From the NCBI GenBank assembly GCA_016789265.1, contig JAEUQK010000020.1, forward strand, positions 62,001 through 126,000: a stretch of 64,000 nt of DNA. Direction: 5' to 3'. The stretch comes from Blastocatellia bacterium. Lineage in GTDB: Bacteria; Acidobacteriota; Blastocatellia; Pyrinomonadales; Pyrinomonadaceae. Positions 26,278 through 37,859 of this stretch are shown in pieces (the first letter of the stretch is position 1; the number at the start of each line of letters is the position of its first letter). Under the pieces are notes generated by a model. The model was not told the origin of the DNA. It saw nothing but the letters and a program-made list of their open reading frames with translations, and ran no database searches. Both the position numbers and the translations under genes were made by a program.

Positions 26278-26994
26278 ATGGCCTCCGGCTTTCCTGACCC
26301 TCACACTTACGAATTTCCGGAATGGGTCCTTTTCGATGATTACTTCTACCACGCACGCGACGTGGTTTCTTTTGGCGACGAACTTTCGCTTGAGAACCTA
26401 AGGGACGCGTATCGAAAAGGCATCTTTCCATGGCACATAGACGGCATGCCGCTCCCGTGGTACTGCCCTGAAAAGCGCGCGATCTTAAGGTTCAAAGATC
26501 TGCACGTTCCCCGCAGTCTTGAAAAGGAAAGGCGGCGGGAACTATTCACGTTCACCATCGACAAAGCGTTTGGCGAAGTTATCGAAGAATGCTCTAAAGC
26601 TCCGCGTTCCGGGCAGAAGGGAACGTGGATAACGAGCGATTTTGTCGAAAAGTACACAAAACTTCATAAAGAAGGAATGGCACACAGCGTGGAGGCTTGG
26701 GATGCCGAAGGCGCGCTTGTCGGCGGGCTTTACGGCGTTGATGCTGGTGGCGTTTTCTGCGGCGAGTCGATGTTCTTCAAACTGCCGAATGCGTCGAAAC
26801 TCGCTCTGCTTTTTCTGATCGATCATCTCAAGAAACGCGGCTCGACCTGGCTCGACGCACAGGTAATGACGCCGCATATGAAAACGCTCGGCGCGATCGA
26901 GATCAGCCGTAACAAGTTTTTGCGAAGGCTCCGCGAAACGCAAGGGTTTGAACTGGATCTTTTCGATAAGAAGGCGAGGCGCGCTCCGCGATAG
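26278..26994 (+). CDS. aat: Leucyl/phenylalanyl-tRNA--protein transferase
   Basis: 238 aa. It adds Leu or Phe from charged tRNA to proteins with N-terminal Arg or Lys, marking them for ClpS/ClpAP. Family signatures are YRKGIFPWHIDGMPLPWYCPEKRAIL near 43-68, TWITSDFVEKYTKLHKEGMAHSVEAWD-type text near 122-148, GLYGVDAGGVFCGESMF, and LDAQVMTPHMKTLGA near the C-terminus. No Shine-Dalgarno is seen; the leader is a CCACAGAG repeat. It leads a tight operon with dinB-like, ywbE and saccharopine-dehydrogenase-like genes (gaps of 7-10 bases). clpA lies 27 kb away; clpS is not in the window. Confidence 0.93.
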   Translation: MASGFPDPHTYEFPEWVLFDDYFYHARDVVSFGDELSLENLRDAYRKGIFPWHIDGMPLPWYCPEKRAILRFKDLHVPRSLEKERRRELFTFTIDKAFGEVIEECSKAPRSGQKGTWITSDFVEKYTKLHKEGMAHSVEAWDAEGALVGGLYGVDAGGVFCGESMFFKLPNASKLALLFLIDHLKKRGSTWLDAQVMTPHMKTLGAIEISRNKFLRRLRETQGFELDLFDKKARRAPR

Positions 26995-27002
26995 GAGGAA
27001 AA

Positions 27003-27461
27003 ATGGAAACCGAGTTACGCAGGCATTTGCTGGAATTGCTCGAGGGCAAGTTTGCGCACATCGATCTGGAAACGGCTCTTCGCGGTTTTCCCGTCGAGCA
27101 TATAAATACGCGGATCGAGAATTCGCCGCATACGGCATGGGAGCTGGTCGAACACCTTCGGCTCGCGCAATGGGACATTCTCGATTTCAGCGTGAACCCG
27201 GGATATGAGGAAATGACATTCCCGGATGATTATTGGCCGAAGCAAGCGGGAACCGAAGATGCGTGGAATGCATCGGTCAAGCAAATACTCGCAGATCTGC
27301 AAGCCATGCGTGGCCTCGTAAGCGATGAGAAAAATGACCTATTCGAAAGGTTTCCTTGGGGTAGCGGGCAAACGCTCTTGCGCGAGGCGATGCTGGTCGC
27401 CGATCATAACGCATATCACCTTGGTCAATTGATGTTGTTGAGAAGAATTCTCGAACAGTAG
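27003..27461 (+). CDS. DinB-family protein
   Basis: 152 aa, a four-helix bundle of the DinB/YfiT type. The metal-binding His pattern includes a mid-protein His (WELVEHLRLAQW near 46-57) and the C-terminal HNAYHLGQLMLLRR. Members are thiol transferases or uncharacterised stress proteins. AGGAGGAAAA directly before the ATG is a strong ribosome site. It lies 8 bases after aat and 7 before ywbE. Confidence 0.85.
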   Translation: METELRRHLLELLEGKFAHIDLETALRGFPVEHINTRIENSPHTAWELVEHLRLAQWDILDFSVNPGYEEMTFPDDYWPKQAGTEDAWNASVKQILADLQAMRGLVSDEKNDLFERFPWGSGQTLLREAMLVADHNAYHLGQLMLLRRILEQ

Positions 27462-27468
27462 TTTCACT

Positions 27469-27663
27469 ATGCCGCACCGTGAACGAAAGAAGATTCGCCC
27501 GGGGCTAAAGGTCGCGGTCGTTCTCAAGCAGGATCAGCGAACCGGACGCGAGACGGTTGGCGTGGTCAAAGATCTTCTGACAAATTCCCCAACACATCCG
27601 CACGGAATAAAGGTAAGATTGGCGGACGGGCAGATAGGGCGAGTAATAAAGATACTCGATTGA
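27469..27663 (+). CDS. ywbE: YwbE-family protein
   Basis: 64 aa. It starts with a basic stretch (MPHRERKKIRPGLKVAVVLKQDQRTG) and continues ETVGVVKDLLTNSPTHPHGIKVRLADGQIGRV, the hallmark of YwbE proteins, which form a small beta barrel of unknown role. The Pro-His motif (SPTHPHGIKV) is intact. It is packed between the DinB-like gene and the NAD(P)-binding protein with gaps of 7 and 10 bases. Confidence 0.92.
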   Translation: MPHRERKKIRPGLKVAVVLKQDQRTGRETVGVVKDLLTNSPTHPHGIKVRLADGQIGRVIKILD

Positions 27664-27673
27664 GCAAACAGAG

Positions 27674-28726
27674 ATGGACAACACCTTTCTTATTTACGGA
27701 GCCAACGGCTACACCGGCGAGCTGATCACGCGGTTTGCGGCAGACCGCGGGCTGAAGCCGACCATCGCGGGCCGCAACGAAGCGGCAATAAAGCCGATCG
27801 CAGAAAAGTATGGTTTTGATTATCGCATTTTTGCCCTCGACGAGACCGAAAAGCTCGATGCGGCATTGAACGAGGTCGCAATGGTTCTGCACTGTGCAGG
27901 GCCGTTTTCGCTAACGTCGAAGGCGATGGGCGAAGCATGCCTCAGAACCAAGACCCATTACACTGACATCACTGGTGAGATCGCCGTTTTCGAGGCGTGT
28001 GCCGCCGCCGACCAGAAAGCGAAAGAGGCGGGGATCATGGTGATGCCCGGCGTAGGGTTTGACGTCGTCCCGAGCGATTGCCTCGCGATGCATCTTAAGG
28101 ATCGGCTGCCGTCGGCGACCGATCTTACGCTTGCGTGGTACGGCATGGGCCGAATGTCGCACGGCACGCAGGCGACGATGACGATGAACGTGGGCAAGGG
28201 AGGTGCGGTCCGCCGAGACGGAAAGATAATGCCCGTTCCGGCGGCGTGGCGAACGCGCGAGATCGATTTCGGCAATGGCGTTGTAAAGACCGGCGTGACG
28301 ATTCCCTGGGGAGACGTTTCGACCGCTTATCATTCGACCGGCATTCCCAACATCGAGGTTTATTCGGTCATTCCGGGCGACGGTATCAGGCTGATGAAGA
28401 TCAGCCGTTATCTCGGCTGGCTGCTTGCGACTAAGTTCGTACAAAAATACCTGCAGCGAAATATTCCGCCGGGCGGCCCGAGCGACCATGAACGCATGAG
28501 AGGTAAAACGCTGCTTTGGGGCGAGGCGAGCGACGATGGCGGCAACCGGGTTGAAGCGAGGATGCAGGCTCCCGAGGGCTACACCGTCACCGCTGTCGCG
28601 GCTCTGAACATCGCCGAAAAGATCCTCGCCGGAAACTTCACGCCGGGTTACCAAACACCGGCAAAAGCATATGGAGCCGACCTCATCCTCGAGATCCCAG
28701 GCGTCGAACGTCAGGACATTAATTAA
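27674..28726 (+). CDS. Saccharopine dehydrogenase-like NAD(P)-binding protein
   Basis: 350 aa. The N-terminal Rossmann fold opens with FLIYGANGYTGELITRFAADRGL (glycine-rich loop near 9-15) and continues with the Sacchrp_dh_NADP pattern (HCAGPFSLTSKAMGEACLRTKTHYTDITGE, GVGFDVVPSDCLA). These proteins are often trans-acting enoyl reductases or unknown oxidoreductases rather than true saccharopine dehydrogenases. No signal peptide. It is the last gene of the aat operon, with a terminator 120 bases further on. Confidence 0.88.
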   Translation: MDNTFLIYGANGYTGELITRFAADRGLKPTIAGRNEAAIKPIAEKYGFDYRIFALDETEKLDAALNEVAMVLHCAGPFSLTSKAMGEACLRTKTHYTDITGEIAVFEACAAADQKAKEAGIMVMPGVGFDVVPSDCLAMHLKDRLPSATDLTLAWYGMGRMSHGTQATMTMNVGKGGAVRRDGKIMPVPAAWRTREIDFGNGVVKTGVTIPWGDVSTAYHSTGIPNIEVYSVIPGDGIRLMKISRYLGWLLATKFVQKYLQRNIPPGGPSDHERMRGKTLLWGEASDDGGNRVEARMQAPEGYTVTAVAALNIAEKILAGNFTPGYQTPAKAYGADLILEIPGVERQDIN

Positions 28727-28845
28727 AGGCTAGTGAAATTCATTTCGGAACCGTTCGTCTGCTCCAATATGTTCACCTCCACATTCTCGGATATGCTCGG
28801 CGGACAGGTCATGGTGAGATAGCAGAACGATCCCTTGAACGCATG

Positions 28846-28877
28846 AAGACGCGGGCAACATCCCGCGTCTTTTCCTT
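28846..28877 (+). terminator. Intrinsic terminator of the aat operon
   Basis: AAGACGCGGG (28846-28855) and CCCGCGTCTT (28862-28871) form a perfect 10-bp stem with a 6-base loop, followed by TTCCTTT. Confidence 0.92.
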
Positions 28878-28970
28878 TCTCAGAAACAAACCGCCATGTT
28901 CGCTTGACCTGCTATCTGGTGACGGCCGAACCGGGTGATTCCCGCTGTCAGGGTCAAGCAGATGCGGAGA

Positions 28971-29372
28971 TCAGTTAACCGCGTCGCTAACAACGGCCGG
29001 TTTTGGCTCTCGGATCAGCTTGAACCAACTCACTGCAAACAGAATTCCGAGCAAAAGGTCGATCGCCGCTCCGTAAATGATCATCCCGGCAAGGCGGCCC
29101 TGAGCCAACAGGAACGCGGCGGCAATCACAAAACTGAACTTTTCGACGATCGAAGGCAGTATCAGCGGCCTGTATTTTTGCGGGTCGGTGGAAATGATGA
29201 TAAACACCAACTGAAACGCGATGGCCACGCCGACAAAACCGTAGAAATATTCCGGATGCGTGATCGCTGGCGGATTGTCGATACCGACCTGGTTTTCCAT
29301 GAAATACTGCGGAACCAGAGCCAACAACCCGTAAACACCCGCGATCAAGAATGTGTATCGTGCGAATTTCAT
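28971..29372 (-). CDS. Small integral membrane protein, unknown function
   Basis: 133 aa from the ATG at 29370-29372 (a GTG six codons earlier is the alternative). Four hydrophobic helices are visible: about 5-22, 43-62, 78-93 and 99-118. Between the first two lies a conserved-looking ENQVGIDNPPAITHPEYFYGF loop. The protein resembles short DoxX/DUF-type membrane proteins but I cannot name the family. It diverges from a truncated hydrolase gene whose similarity begins only about 35 bases away, so this gene's promoter probably lies at a rearrangement junction. Confidence 0.72.
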   Translation of the reverse strand: MKFARYTFLIAGVYGLLALVPQYFMENQVGIDNPPAITHPEYFYGFVGVAIAFQLVFIIISTDPQKYRPLILPSIVEKFSFVIAAAFLLAQGRLAGMIIYGAAIDLLLGILFAVSWFKLIREPKPAVVSDAVN

Positions 29373-29407
29373 TACATCACCATAATACACGCGAAATCGG
29401 CAGCAAT

Positions 29408-30261
29408 AATGTTTACTTCACGGGGTTTCGCCGACCGGCCAATTCATGCCTCGTGATTTTCCGCAGCATACAGAACGTGCGCTTGATGGCGTGATCGAAG
29501 AATGTCTCAGCAATGCCGAATGCAAGGCAGCGTTTCCCAATGTTCGTGCGGACAAGAAAGCCGTGCTCGCGAAATTGAAGAACGGGCCTGTCGAGGTAGA
29601 GGTTCGTGTACCGCCGGATCGGAGCAAGCCGACGCGCGTTCGTCTCTCCCGCGACCTTGCGGGCGAAGCCGTGCGTTATATGCTCTACAATCCCGGTGCC
29701 GCGAGCCGGATACCGCTCGCGGTCAGCGAGGCTGCAAAAGGAAACTTTGCACCGCTCGCCGAAGCGGCCATTTTTTACCGGCAGAATATCGTCGCGACTG
29801 GAGCGACCGGACTCTATCTTTCGATAACCTGTGCCGAAGATCTTCCCTTTACGGGAATGAGTGACGCTGCAAAGCAAAGGGCAGACGACGAAACATTTCT
29901 CGGTGACTACCGCCTTCGACAGCAGCGCGAAGCATGTGGCGAATGGCCGCGTGCGGCCGTCGAAAAGGGCTATTCGGAATTAGTACATTCTAAGGTTCCG
30001 GTGCTGATCATGACCGGTCTGTGGGACCCCGTGACGCCGCCGCTCTATGGCGACCGCGTTGCCAAAGGGCTTTCCAACAGTGTGCACGTCGTCGTTCCGT
30101 CGGGCGGCCATGGTTTCGGCGGGCTGAGAGGGACCGAGTGTATCGACAAACTTAAAACAGCATTTATCCGCACAGCAGATCCGAAAGGGCTGGAAACAAG
30201 TTGCGTCGGTTCGATCCGTCGAGATGGATTTGTTCTGAAACTGCCGGACGAAAACAGATAG
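29408..30261 (+). pseudogene. 5'-truncated alpha/beta hydrolase (TAP-like C-terminal part)
   Basis: The frame encodes the last half of a TAP-type secreted hydrolase. It has MPRDFPQHTERALDG, ECLSNAECKAAFP, ITCAEDLPF, then VPVLIMTGLWDPVTPP with the catalytic Asp, and SGGHGF with the catalytic His. The Ser nucleophile half (GxSxG, normally about 200 residues earlier) is missing. Family-like sequence can be read upstream of the ATG at 29446 (LLHGVSPTGQF) as far as a stop near 29405. Beyond it comes the unrelated divergent membrane gene. The remaining frame is intact for 271 codons from its first ATG, so the loss may be recent. Confidence 0.75.
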
Positions 30262-30300
30262 AACCGAACAGTAACCTTTCGGATGGAAAAAAGCGCAAAA

Positions 30301-30335
30301 ATGCGCCGTCTTTTTAAGTAATAAAGGCGGCGCAT
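30301..30335 (-). terminator. Intrinsic terminator of gyrB
   Basis: ATGCGCCGTC (30301-30310) and GGCGGCGCAT (30326-30335) pair except for one base. On the minus strand the stem is followed by TTTTTGCGCTTTTTT. Confidence 0.8.
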
Positions 30336-30348
30336 CGTGTTGCTGGTA

Positions 30349-32778
<2,430 letters not shown>

Positions 32779-32789
32779 TTAAATACCAA

Positions 32790-33299
32790 TTACTTCAGCG
32801 ACTCGACGCGAGCCTTTAATTTTGAATTCCAATCCTTTGCAAACGAATCCAGATCAAAAAACATGCCGATCAGGATCTTTGTGATCCACCCGTCCACTTT
32901 GTAACCGTCGGTCGTTTTAAGCCGTACACCGGTTGCGGTCGACGTCATCTCACCTTTCCAATGGCCGTGGAACGAATCGCCCATCGAATAGCCGAACTCC
33001 ATCGATTCCGGGCGCCGGTCGGCAACAAGCGAAAATCTGAGCGGTTCCTGCGAATCTTTGAGATTCTCGACCCAGTTCCTTTCGTCAATGACGTCAACCT
33101 TTTTGATCGAGGGCTGCCATTCCGTATAACGGCTTTTGTCCGTTATAACCTGCCAAACGCTTTCCGCAGTTGCCTCGATCTCGATCTCGTTCGAAAAGCT
33201 TCTTTCCGCTGGCACCAACAGCCCGGCAACCAGAAAGGCTGTCACCAATGAGAGACAAACTGCAGCGCTAATGCCGATCAACCATTTCAAAAATTTCAT
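32790..33299 (-). CDS. SRPBCC (START-like) protein with N-terminal membrane segment
   Basis: 169 aa from the ATG at 33297-33299, which has CCGGAG 6 bases upstream. Residues 3-28 are a membrane helix or uncleaved signal. Residues 33-169 form a polyketide-cyclase/SRPBCC fold: FSNEIEIEATAESVWQVITDKSRYTEWQPSIKKVDV is typical. These proteins bind hydrophobic ligands, and the role is unknown. It sits just before gyrB (26-base gap) and may be co-transcribed with it. Confidence 0.82.
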   Translation of the reverse strand: MKFLKWLIGISAAVCLSLVTAFLVAGLLVPAERSFSNEIEIEATAESVWQVITDKSRYTEWQPSIKKVDVIDERNWVENLKDSQEPLRFSLVADRRPESMEFGYSMGDSFHGHWKGEMTSTATGVRLKTTDGYKVDGWITKILIGMFFDLDSFAKDWNSKLKARVESLK

Positions 33300-33450
33300 G
33301 ATCACTCCGGCAACAGTCCAGAAAACGCTAAGTGATTGATAGTCAATCAAAAGCGAGACCGTGTAGGACAAAAGTTCGGCCCTCGGTCAAAAGGAAATTA
33401 TAGCATTTTGAGGCGTCATTAGGTAATCCCAAATGCCAAAGTTCAAGGGT

Positions 33451-35238
33451 TCAAAAGGGCCAGAAAAGAGGTACAAGGAGCATGGAAACCGTAAATACGA
33501 TGATGGTCAGGATCGTGCCGATCTTGACGAAATCCATAAAGCGGTATCGGCCCGGCGTATATACGAGGACGCATGCCGGTTCGAGCGGCGTGATGAACGA
33601 GAAGGAAGCAGCGTAAGTTACTGCAACAATGAAAGTTCGAGGATTTAGCCCGAGGCCGACCGCAGCCTTTACGGCAACAGGTAAGACGACCAAGGCCGCC
33701 GCCTGGTTCGACATCGGTTGGGTCATGATGACCGTGAGCAAAAAGAAACCGGCCAGGATCGCCGACGGGCCGAAAGCACCGAAATAATGTTGGATCAGCC
33801 CAGCCAGAAAGACGTCGGTCCCGGTCTTCTCCATTGCTACGCCAAAGCTCATCATACAGGCGATCAGTACAAGCAAACGGAAGTCAATGAGCGGGTACAT
33901 TTCGGCGTAGCGAATGGTTTTCGTTGCCAAAAGGAGCATGACACCGATCAGGACGCAAACCGCAAGGGGTATGTCGAAACCGATCACTATTTTGGAGAGT
34001 GAAAGGGACAGAAAGAGCAAAAAGGCGGCGACGGCCCATTTGCGTTTTTCTATGCGGAAATTTGCGGTCGAAAGGTCTTCAAGAAGCAAGACCTCGCGGT
34101 CAGCGACGAGCGGCTCGATCCCGTGACGCTTTCCCTGAACAAGCAGCACGTCACCGAATATCAGCATCACGTCGCTCAGCTTGTTTATGAAAGTGTCGCC
34201 GTGGCGGTTGATCGCAAGGACGGTGAGATCGTAATTCTGGCGAAAACGGAGAGTCTTTAGCGTTTGCCCGACAAGACGGGAATCCCGCATTACCATCACT
34301 TCAAACAGCTCGACATTGCCTCCTTCCAGAACCACATCGTTGAGCATGAAATCCGGCTTTATCTCTAGGCCGACAGCCTCCTTGACGCGAAGGATGTCGT
34401 TTATCTTTCCCTCGACGATAAGCGAATCGCGTCGCTGGATGCGTTCGGTCGGCGGCGGGCTGATAATGCGCTCGCCCATTCGGATAATACCGAGGACATT
34501 TAGCTCCAACTCAGTGCCGATGTTGGCTTCATCGAGGGTTTTTCCTACGAGCGGAGAATCAGGAAGCACAAGAAGTTCGGACACGTATTCTCGCATCTCG
34601 TACTGCTCCGTCAGCGATTCGCCGGCGCCGCGATTGGGCAGCATCAGCCGGCCGAAGAAGAGCATGTAACCCATTCCGACCGCGAAAGTGATCACACCGA
34701 CGGTAGTAAGCTCGAACATCGAAAACGGGGCCTGGCCGTAACGAACGATCGCGCCGCTTACAGCGAGATTGGTCGAAGTTCCGATAAGCGTACAGCTGCC
34801 GCCAAGGATCGCCCCGAACGCCAGCGGCATCAGGAGCTTTGAAGGTGCTATCTTCGCCTTTGCTGCAAGGCCGATGATCACCGGCAGAAACATTGCGGTC
34901 GTCGTTGTGTTCTTGAGAACAGAAGCGGAAATGGCCGCCGTCGTCATTATAAGAGCTGTTAGAACGAAGATGTTGTCTCCCGCAAGCCTGTGCATCCGGC
35001 GGCCGATGACATCCACGATGCCCGTGCGTATCAAGCCGCCTACCAAAAGAAACAGCCCGCCGATCGTGATGACCACATCATTGCCGAAGCCGGCAACAGC
35101 TTCCTGGACTGTAAGTACCTGCGTAAGTACCAGGGCGATCACAAGGATGATGCCGATAACGTCAACGGGAAGTTTCTCGGTCGCGAACAGAATGATCGCT
35201 AGAGTGAGGAGCACCAAAGTTATGATCACCGGGGTCAT
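33451..35238 (-). CDS. SLC13-family (CitT/NhaD-like) permease with two RCK_C domains
   Basis: 595 aa from the ATG at 35236-35238 (an upstream TTG would add 14 residues). Two membrane bundles (about 1-190 and 395-595) flank a soluble core with two TrkA-C/RCK_C modules (about 205-290 and 295-380: SPLVGKTLDEANIG, SRLVGQTLKTLRFRQ). Such proteins import anions such as sulfate, dicarboxylates or divalent oxyanions with Na+; the substrate is not evident. SNQAAALVVLP and TSTNLAVSG match the hairpin-loop Ser-Asn-Thr motifs of this superfamily. The gene stands alone. Confidence 0.9.
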   Translation of the reverse strand: MTPVIITLVLLTLAIILFATEKLPVDVIGIILVIALVLTQVLTVQEAVAGFGNDVVITIGGLFLLVGGLIRTGIVDVIGRRMHRLAGDNIFVLTALIMTTAAISASVLKNTTTTAMFLPVIIGLAAKAKIAPSKLLMPLAFGAILGGSCTLIGTSTNLAVSGAIVRYGQAPFSMFELTTVGVITFAVGMGYMLFFGRLMLPNRGAGESLTEQYEMREYVSELLVLPDSPLVGKTLDEANIGTELELNVLGIIRMGERIISPPPTERIQRRDSLIVEGKINDILRVKEAVGLEIKPDFMLNDVVLEGGNVELFEVMVMRDSRLVGQTLKTLRFRQNYDLTVLAINRHGDTFINKLSDVMLIFGDVLLVQGKRHGIEPLVADREVLLLEDLSTANFRIEKRKWAVAAFLLFLSLSLSKIVIGFDIPLAVCVLIGVMLLLATKTIRYAEMYPLIDFRLLVLIACMMSFGVAMEKTGTDVFLAGLIQHYFGAFGPSAILAGFFLLTVIMTQPMSNQAAALVVLPVAVKAAVGLGLNPRTFIVAVTYAASFSFITPLEPACVLVYTPGRYRFMDFVKIGTILTIIVFTVSMLLVPLFWPF

Positions 35239-35516
35239 GTTCGGAAAGGATATAGGAGATTCAAATAATTGAAAAGCCAAAGGTTCTTCGTCAATTAAAC
35301 AGCGGCCCCTTTCGTGTGCCGCCGTAACCGTCCCGAGACGAATGAGTAGAACCTAAAACTCACCTCAGAAGCTTGTGGAGGCTGCGGTACAAATGGAGAC
35401 CTTTACAATTGAACTGCTTCTGTCTCTTTGATCGAGTCGCAGAGATATTGCCAATTGTGCCTGCTCATTTTGAAGTTATTGGAAACCAAATGCAGGTGGG
35501 GGTTGTTGATCATCGG

Positions 35517-35843
35517 TCAAGGAAATGTGGAGATTTCTGAGACGTTAGTTTCGGTAATCTCCGGGCCGGAAAGCCTATCTTGACGGTGTCCGCGGCGTTC
35601 GATGAAATCGAAGAGAGAGATCACGCATACGCCGTCCTCACCGCCGGGCAAATGCTGTAAGTGCATGTTGTTCGTTCGAAATGTGGCCGCGAGCTCATCT
35701 TGAGCAATTTCAAAAAGGCGGGCAGCATCACGCAGCGAAACAAAGGCACGGTTTTCCAGGCAGGAAAAGCAGAATGCCGAGACCACGGCAGCCCGACGCC
35801 GGATCTTTTGAACACGCTCCAGTTCGATCACGATCTCACGCAC
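35517..35843 (-). CDS. Small conserved-looking hypothetical protein
   Basis: 108 aa from a GTG start. It opens MREIVIELERVQKIRRR, then a Cys pair (FCFSCLENRAFVS), then LRDAARLFEIAQDELAAT, which reads like a helix-turn-helix-style helix pair. I have the impression of a family common in Blastocatellia, but cannot name it or confirm that. The Cys pair might bind metal. No good ribosome site is seen. It stands alone between the SLC13 permease and the winged-helix hydrolase. Confidence 0.5.
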   Translation of the reverse strand: MREIVIELERVQKIRRRAAVVSAFCFSCLENRAFVSLRDAARLFEIAQDELAATFRTNNMHLQHLPGGEDGVCVISLFDFIERRGHRQDRLSGPEITETNVSEISTFP

Positions 35844-36048
35844 TGAATTTCTATCTGAACCGATCGGAAAATTTCAGCGACTTGGCTCAAACTCCTGACC
35901 TTGATGCGGACCTCATGCCGTTATCCCGCGGTTCTTTCCCCTTTTGTCGATCTTCCATTTGAGTTAATATCTTGCCTACTCACACTTATTTTTAGCAATT
36001 TCACGACGGGGTTTCATTAATTTCTGCTGAGAGTTTTCTGAATAAATT

Positions 36049-37836
36049 ATGAGAACTACGGGGAACGAGCGGGACGATGTTGTTTTCAGCTTTGCTGAAT
36101 TCGAACTTGACGCGGGGCAGCGCTCATTTTCGAAGGACGGCGTCCCGATCACTCTAGCCCCGAAAGCATTCGATACGCTTGTGATGCTTGTTAAAAATGC
36201 AGGCAAGGTGCTTAGCAAGGAACGAATGTTGGCCGAGATCTGGGAAGGCAGTTTTGTCGAAGAAAATAACCTTGCCCAGAACATTTCGATCCTCAGAAAA
36301 GCGTTGGGCGAGAACAAAGACCGAAAGCTGATCGAGACGGTTCCCAAATTCGGCTACCGATTCGCCGAAAAGGTGACGACGGAAGAAGGCAACATCGGTT
36401 CTGAAACAGAGACAAAGGTAACCGGCGCTCGAATTTACGTTACCGAAAGGGGCGAAACTGTGGATGAGAGACTGATCGGCGTGCAATTGCACGGGTCTCA
36501 GAACCCGAACCCTTACCTTTCACCACTTCGGCCTCGGACTCATTATGTACAGAACGGTGATGTGGATATCGCTTACCAGGTCGTAGGCGACGGGCCGATC
36601 GATATCGTTTTCGTGATGGGTTGGGTCTCACATCTGGAATACTTTTGGAAACATCACTTGTTCGCGTCGTTTCTGGAGAGACTCGCATCGTTTTCAAGGC
36701 TGATCTTGTTTGACAAGCGTGGAACCGGGCTTTCGGATCGAGTGCCGATTGACAGGCTCCCGACCCTGGAACAAAGGATGGATGACGTCCGGGCGGTGAT
36801 GGACGCTGTCGGCTCCGAGCGGGCCGTGTTGGTCGGTGTCTCGGAGGGCGGGCCGATGTGCGCTCTCTTTGCCGCAACCTATCCGGAACGCACGAGCGGT
36901 GTCGTGATGTTCGGCACATATGCGAAACGCATCTGGGATGCTGATTACCCTTGGGCACCAACGATCACGGTGCGTAACGCTTTCTTCGACTTGGTGAAAC
37001 GCGATTGGGGAACGCCGGTCGGTATCGAAGATCGGGCTCCGTCAATGGCAGCTGACCCGGAATTTCGGCGATGGTGGGCGGAGTACCTTCGTATGGGCGC
37101 GAGTCCGAGTGCCGCGGTCGCGTTAACGAAAATGAATGCGGACATTGACGTTCGCGACATACTCCCGCTGGTTCGCGTGCCGACGCTTGTGATGCACCGA
37201 AGCGGCGATAAGTGTCTGAAGGTGGAGGAAGGCAGGTATGTCGCGGAGAAGATATCGGGGGCGAGATTCGTAGAGTTAGATGGGATCGACCACCTGCCGT
37301 TTGTCGGCGATCAGGAAGAAGTACTTCGTGAGATCGAAGATTTCGTCGCGGGCTTAAACCCAGATGGAATGTACGACCGAGTCCTCGCGACTGTAATGAG
37401 CATCAAACTCGAAGATGTTGCGGCCTTTCGAAAGGACAAAGAACTCTCGGCGAAAACGCGGGAACTTGCCGGGCGAAAACTTGAATCGTTCAAGGGCCGC
37501 GAGGTCTCGTACGGCGATGGACGCCTGCTTGCAGCATTCGACGGGCCTGCGAGGGCGATCAGGTGTGCTTCGGCGATCGCGGAATCGGCCGCCAGTGCGG
37601 GAATAGCGATCCGCACAGGGCTTCACACAGGCGAATGTGACGTCAAGGGAAACTCGATCGGCGGATTTGCCGTAGAATTTGCTATGAAGATCGCGGACGA
37701 GTCGGATGTCGGTAAGATAATCGTTTCCCGAACCGTAAAAGACCTGGTCGCCGGATCGGGACTGGAATTTGAAGAGATCGGTCTTCGCTCGTTCGACGGT
37801 GTCGAAGGCGAATGGCGTATGTTCGCCGTTAAGTAA
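36049..37836 (+). CDS. Winged-helix / alpha/beta-hydrolase / degenerate class III cyclase protein
   Basis: 595 aa in three parts. Residues about 10-107 are an OmpR/CadC-type winged helix (LTLAPKAFDTLVMLV-like, NLAQNISILRKALGE, IETVPKFGYRF). Residues about 165-435 are an alpha/beta hydrolase with nucleophile Ser265 in GVSEGG, Asp387 and His415 (GIDHLPF). Residues about 443-595 match a class III nucleotide-cyclase homology domain (YGDGRLLAAFDGPARAIRCA, GLHTGECDVKG, VSRTVKDLVAGSG). The first metal-binding Asp position (FTDIV) reads SIKLE, and the usual Arg is Lys, so cyclase activity is unlikely. No membrane helix. The serine hydrolase follows after 23 bases. Confidence 0.88.
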   Translation: MRTTGNERDDVVFSFAEFELDAGQRSFSKDGVPITLAPKAFDTLVMLVKNAGKVLSKERMLAEIWEGSFVEENNLAQNISILRKALGENKDRKLIETVPKFGYRFAEKVTTEEGNIGSETETKVTGARIYVTERGETVDERLIGVQLHGSQNPNPYLSPLRPRTHYVQNGDVDIAYQVVGDGPIDIVFVMGWVSHLEYFWKHHLFASFLERLASFSRLILFDKRGTGLSDRVPIDRLPTLEQRMDDVRAVMDAVGSERAVLVGVSEGGPMCALFAATYPERTSGVVMFGTYAKRIWDADYPWAPTITVRNAFFDLVKRDWGTPVGIEDRAPSMAADPEFRRWWAEYLRMGASPSAAVALTKMNADIDVRDILPLVRVPTLVMHRSGDKCLKVEEGRYVAEKISGARFVELDGIDHLPFVGDQEEVLREIEDFVAGLNPDGMYDRVLATVMSIKLEDVAAFRKDKELSAKTRELAGRKLESFKGREVSYGDGRLLAAFDGPARAIRCASAIAESAASAGIAIRTGLHTGECDVKGNSIGGFAVEFAMKIADESDVGKIIVSRTVKDLVAGSGLEFEEIGLRSFDGVEGEWRMFAVK

Positions 37837-37859
37837 ACTTCATTTGTGAGATCAATATT

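Noticed and set aside
28769-28822. 17-codon ORF between the saccharopine-dehydrogenase-like gene and its terminator
   Set aside because: Too short, no ribosome site, no supporting pattern.
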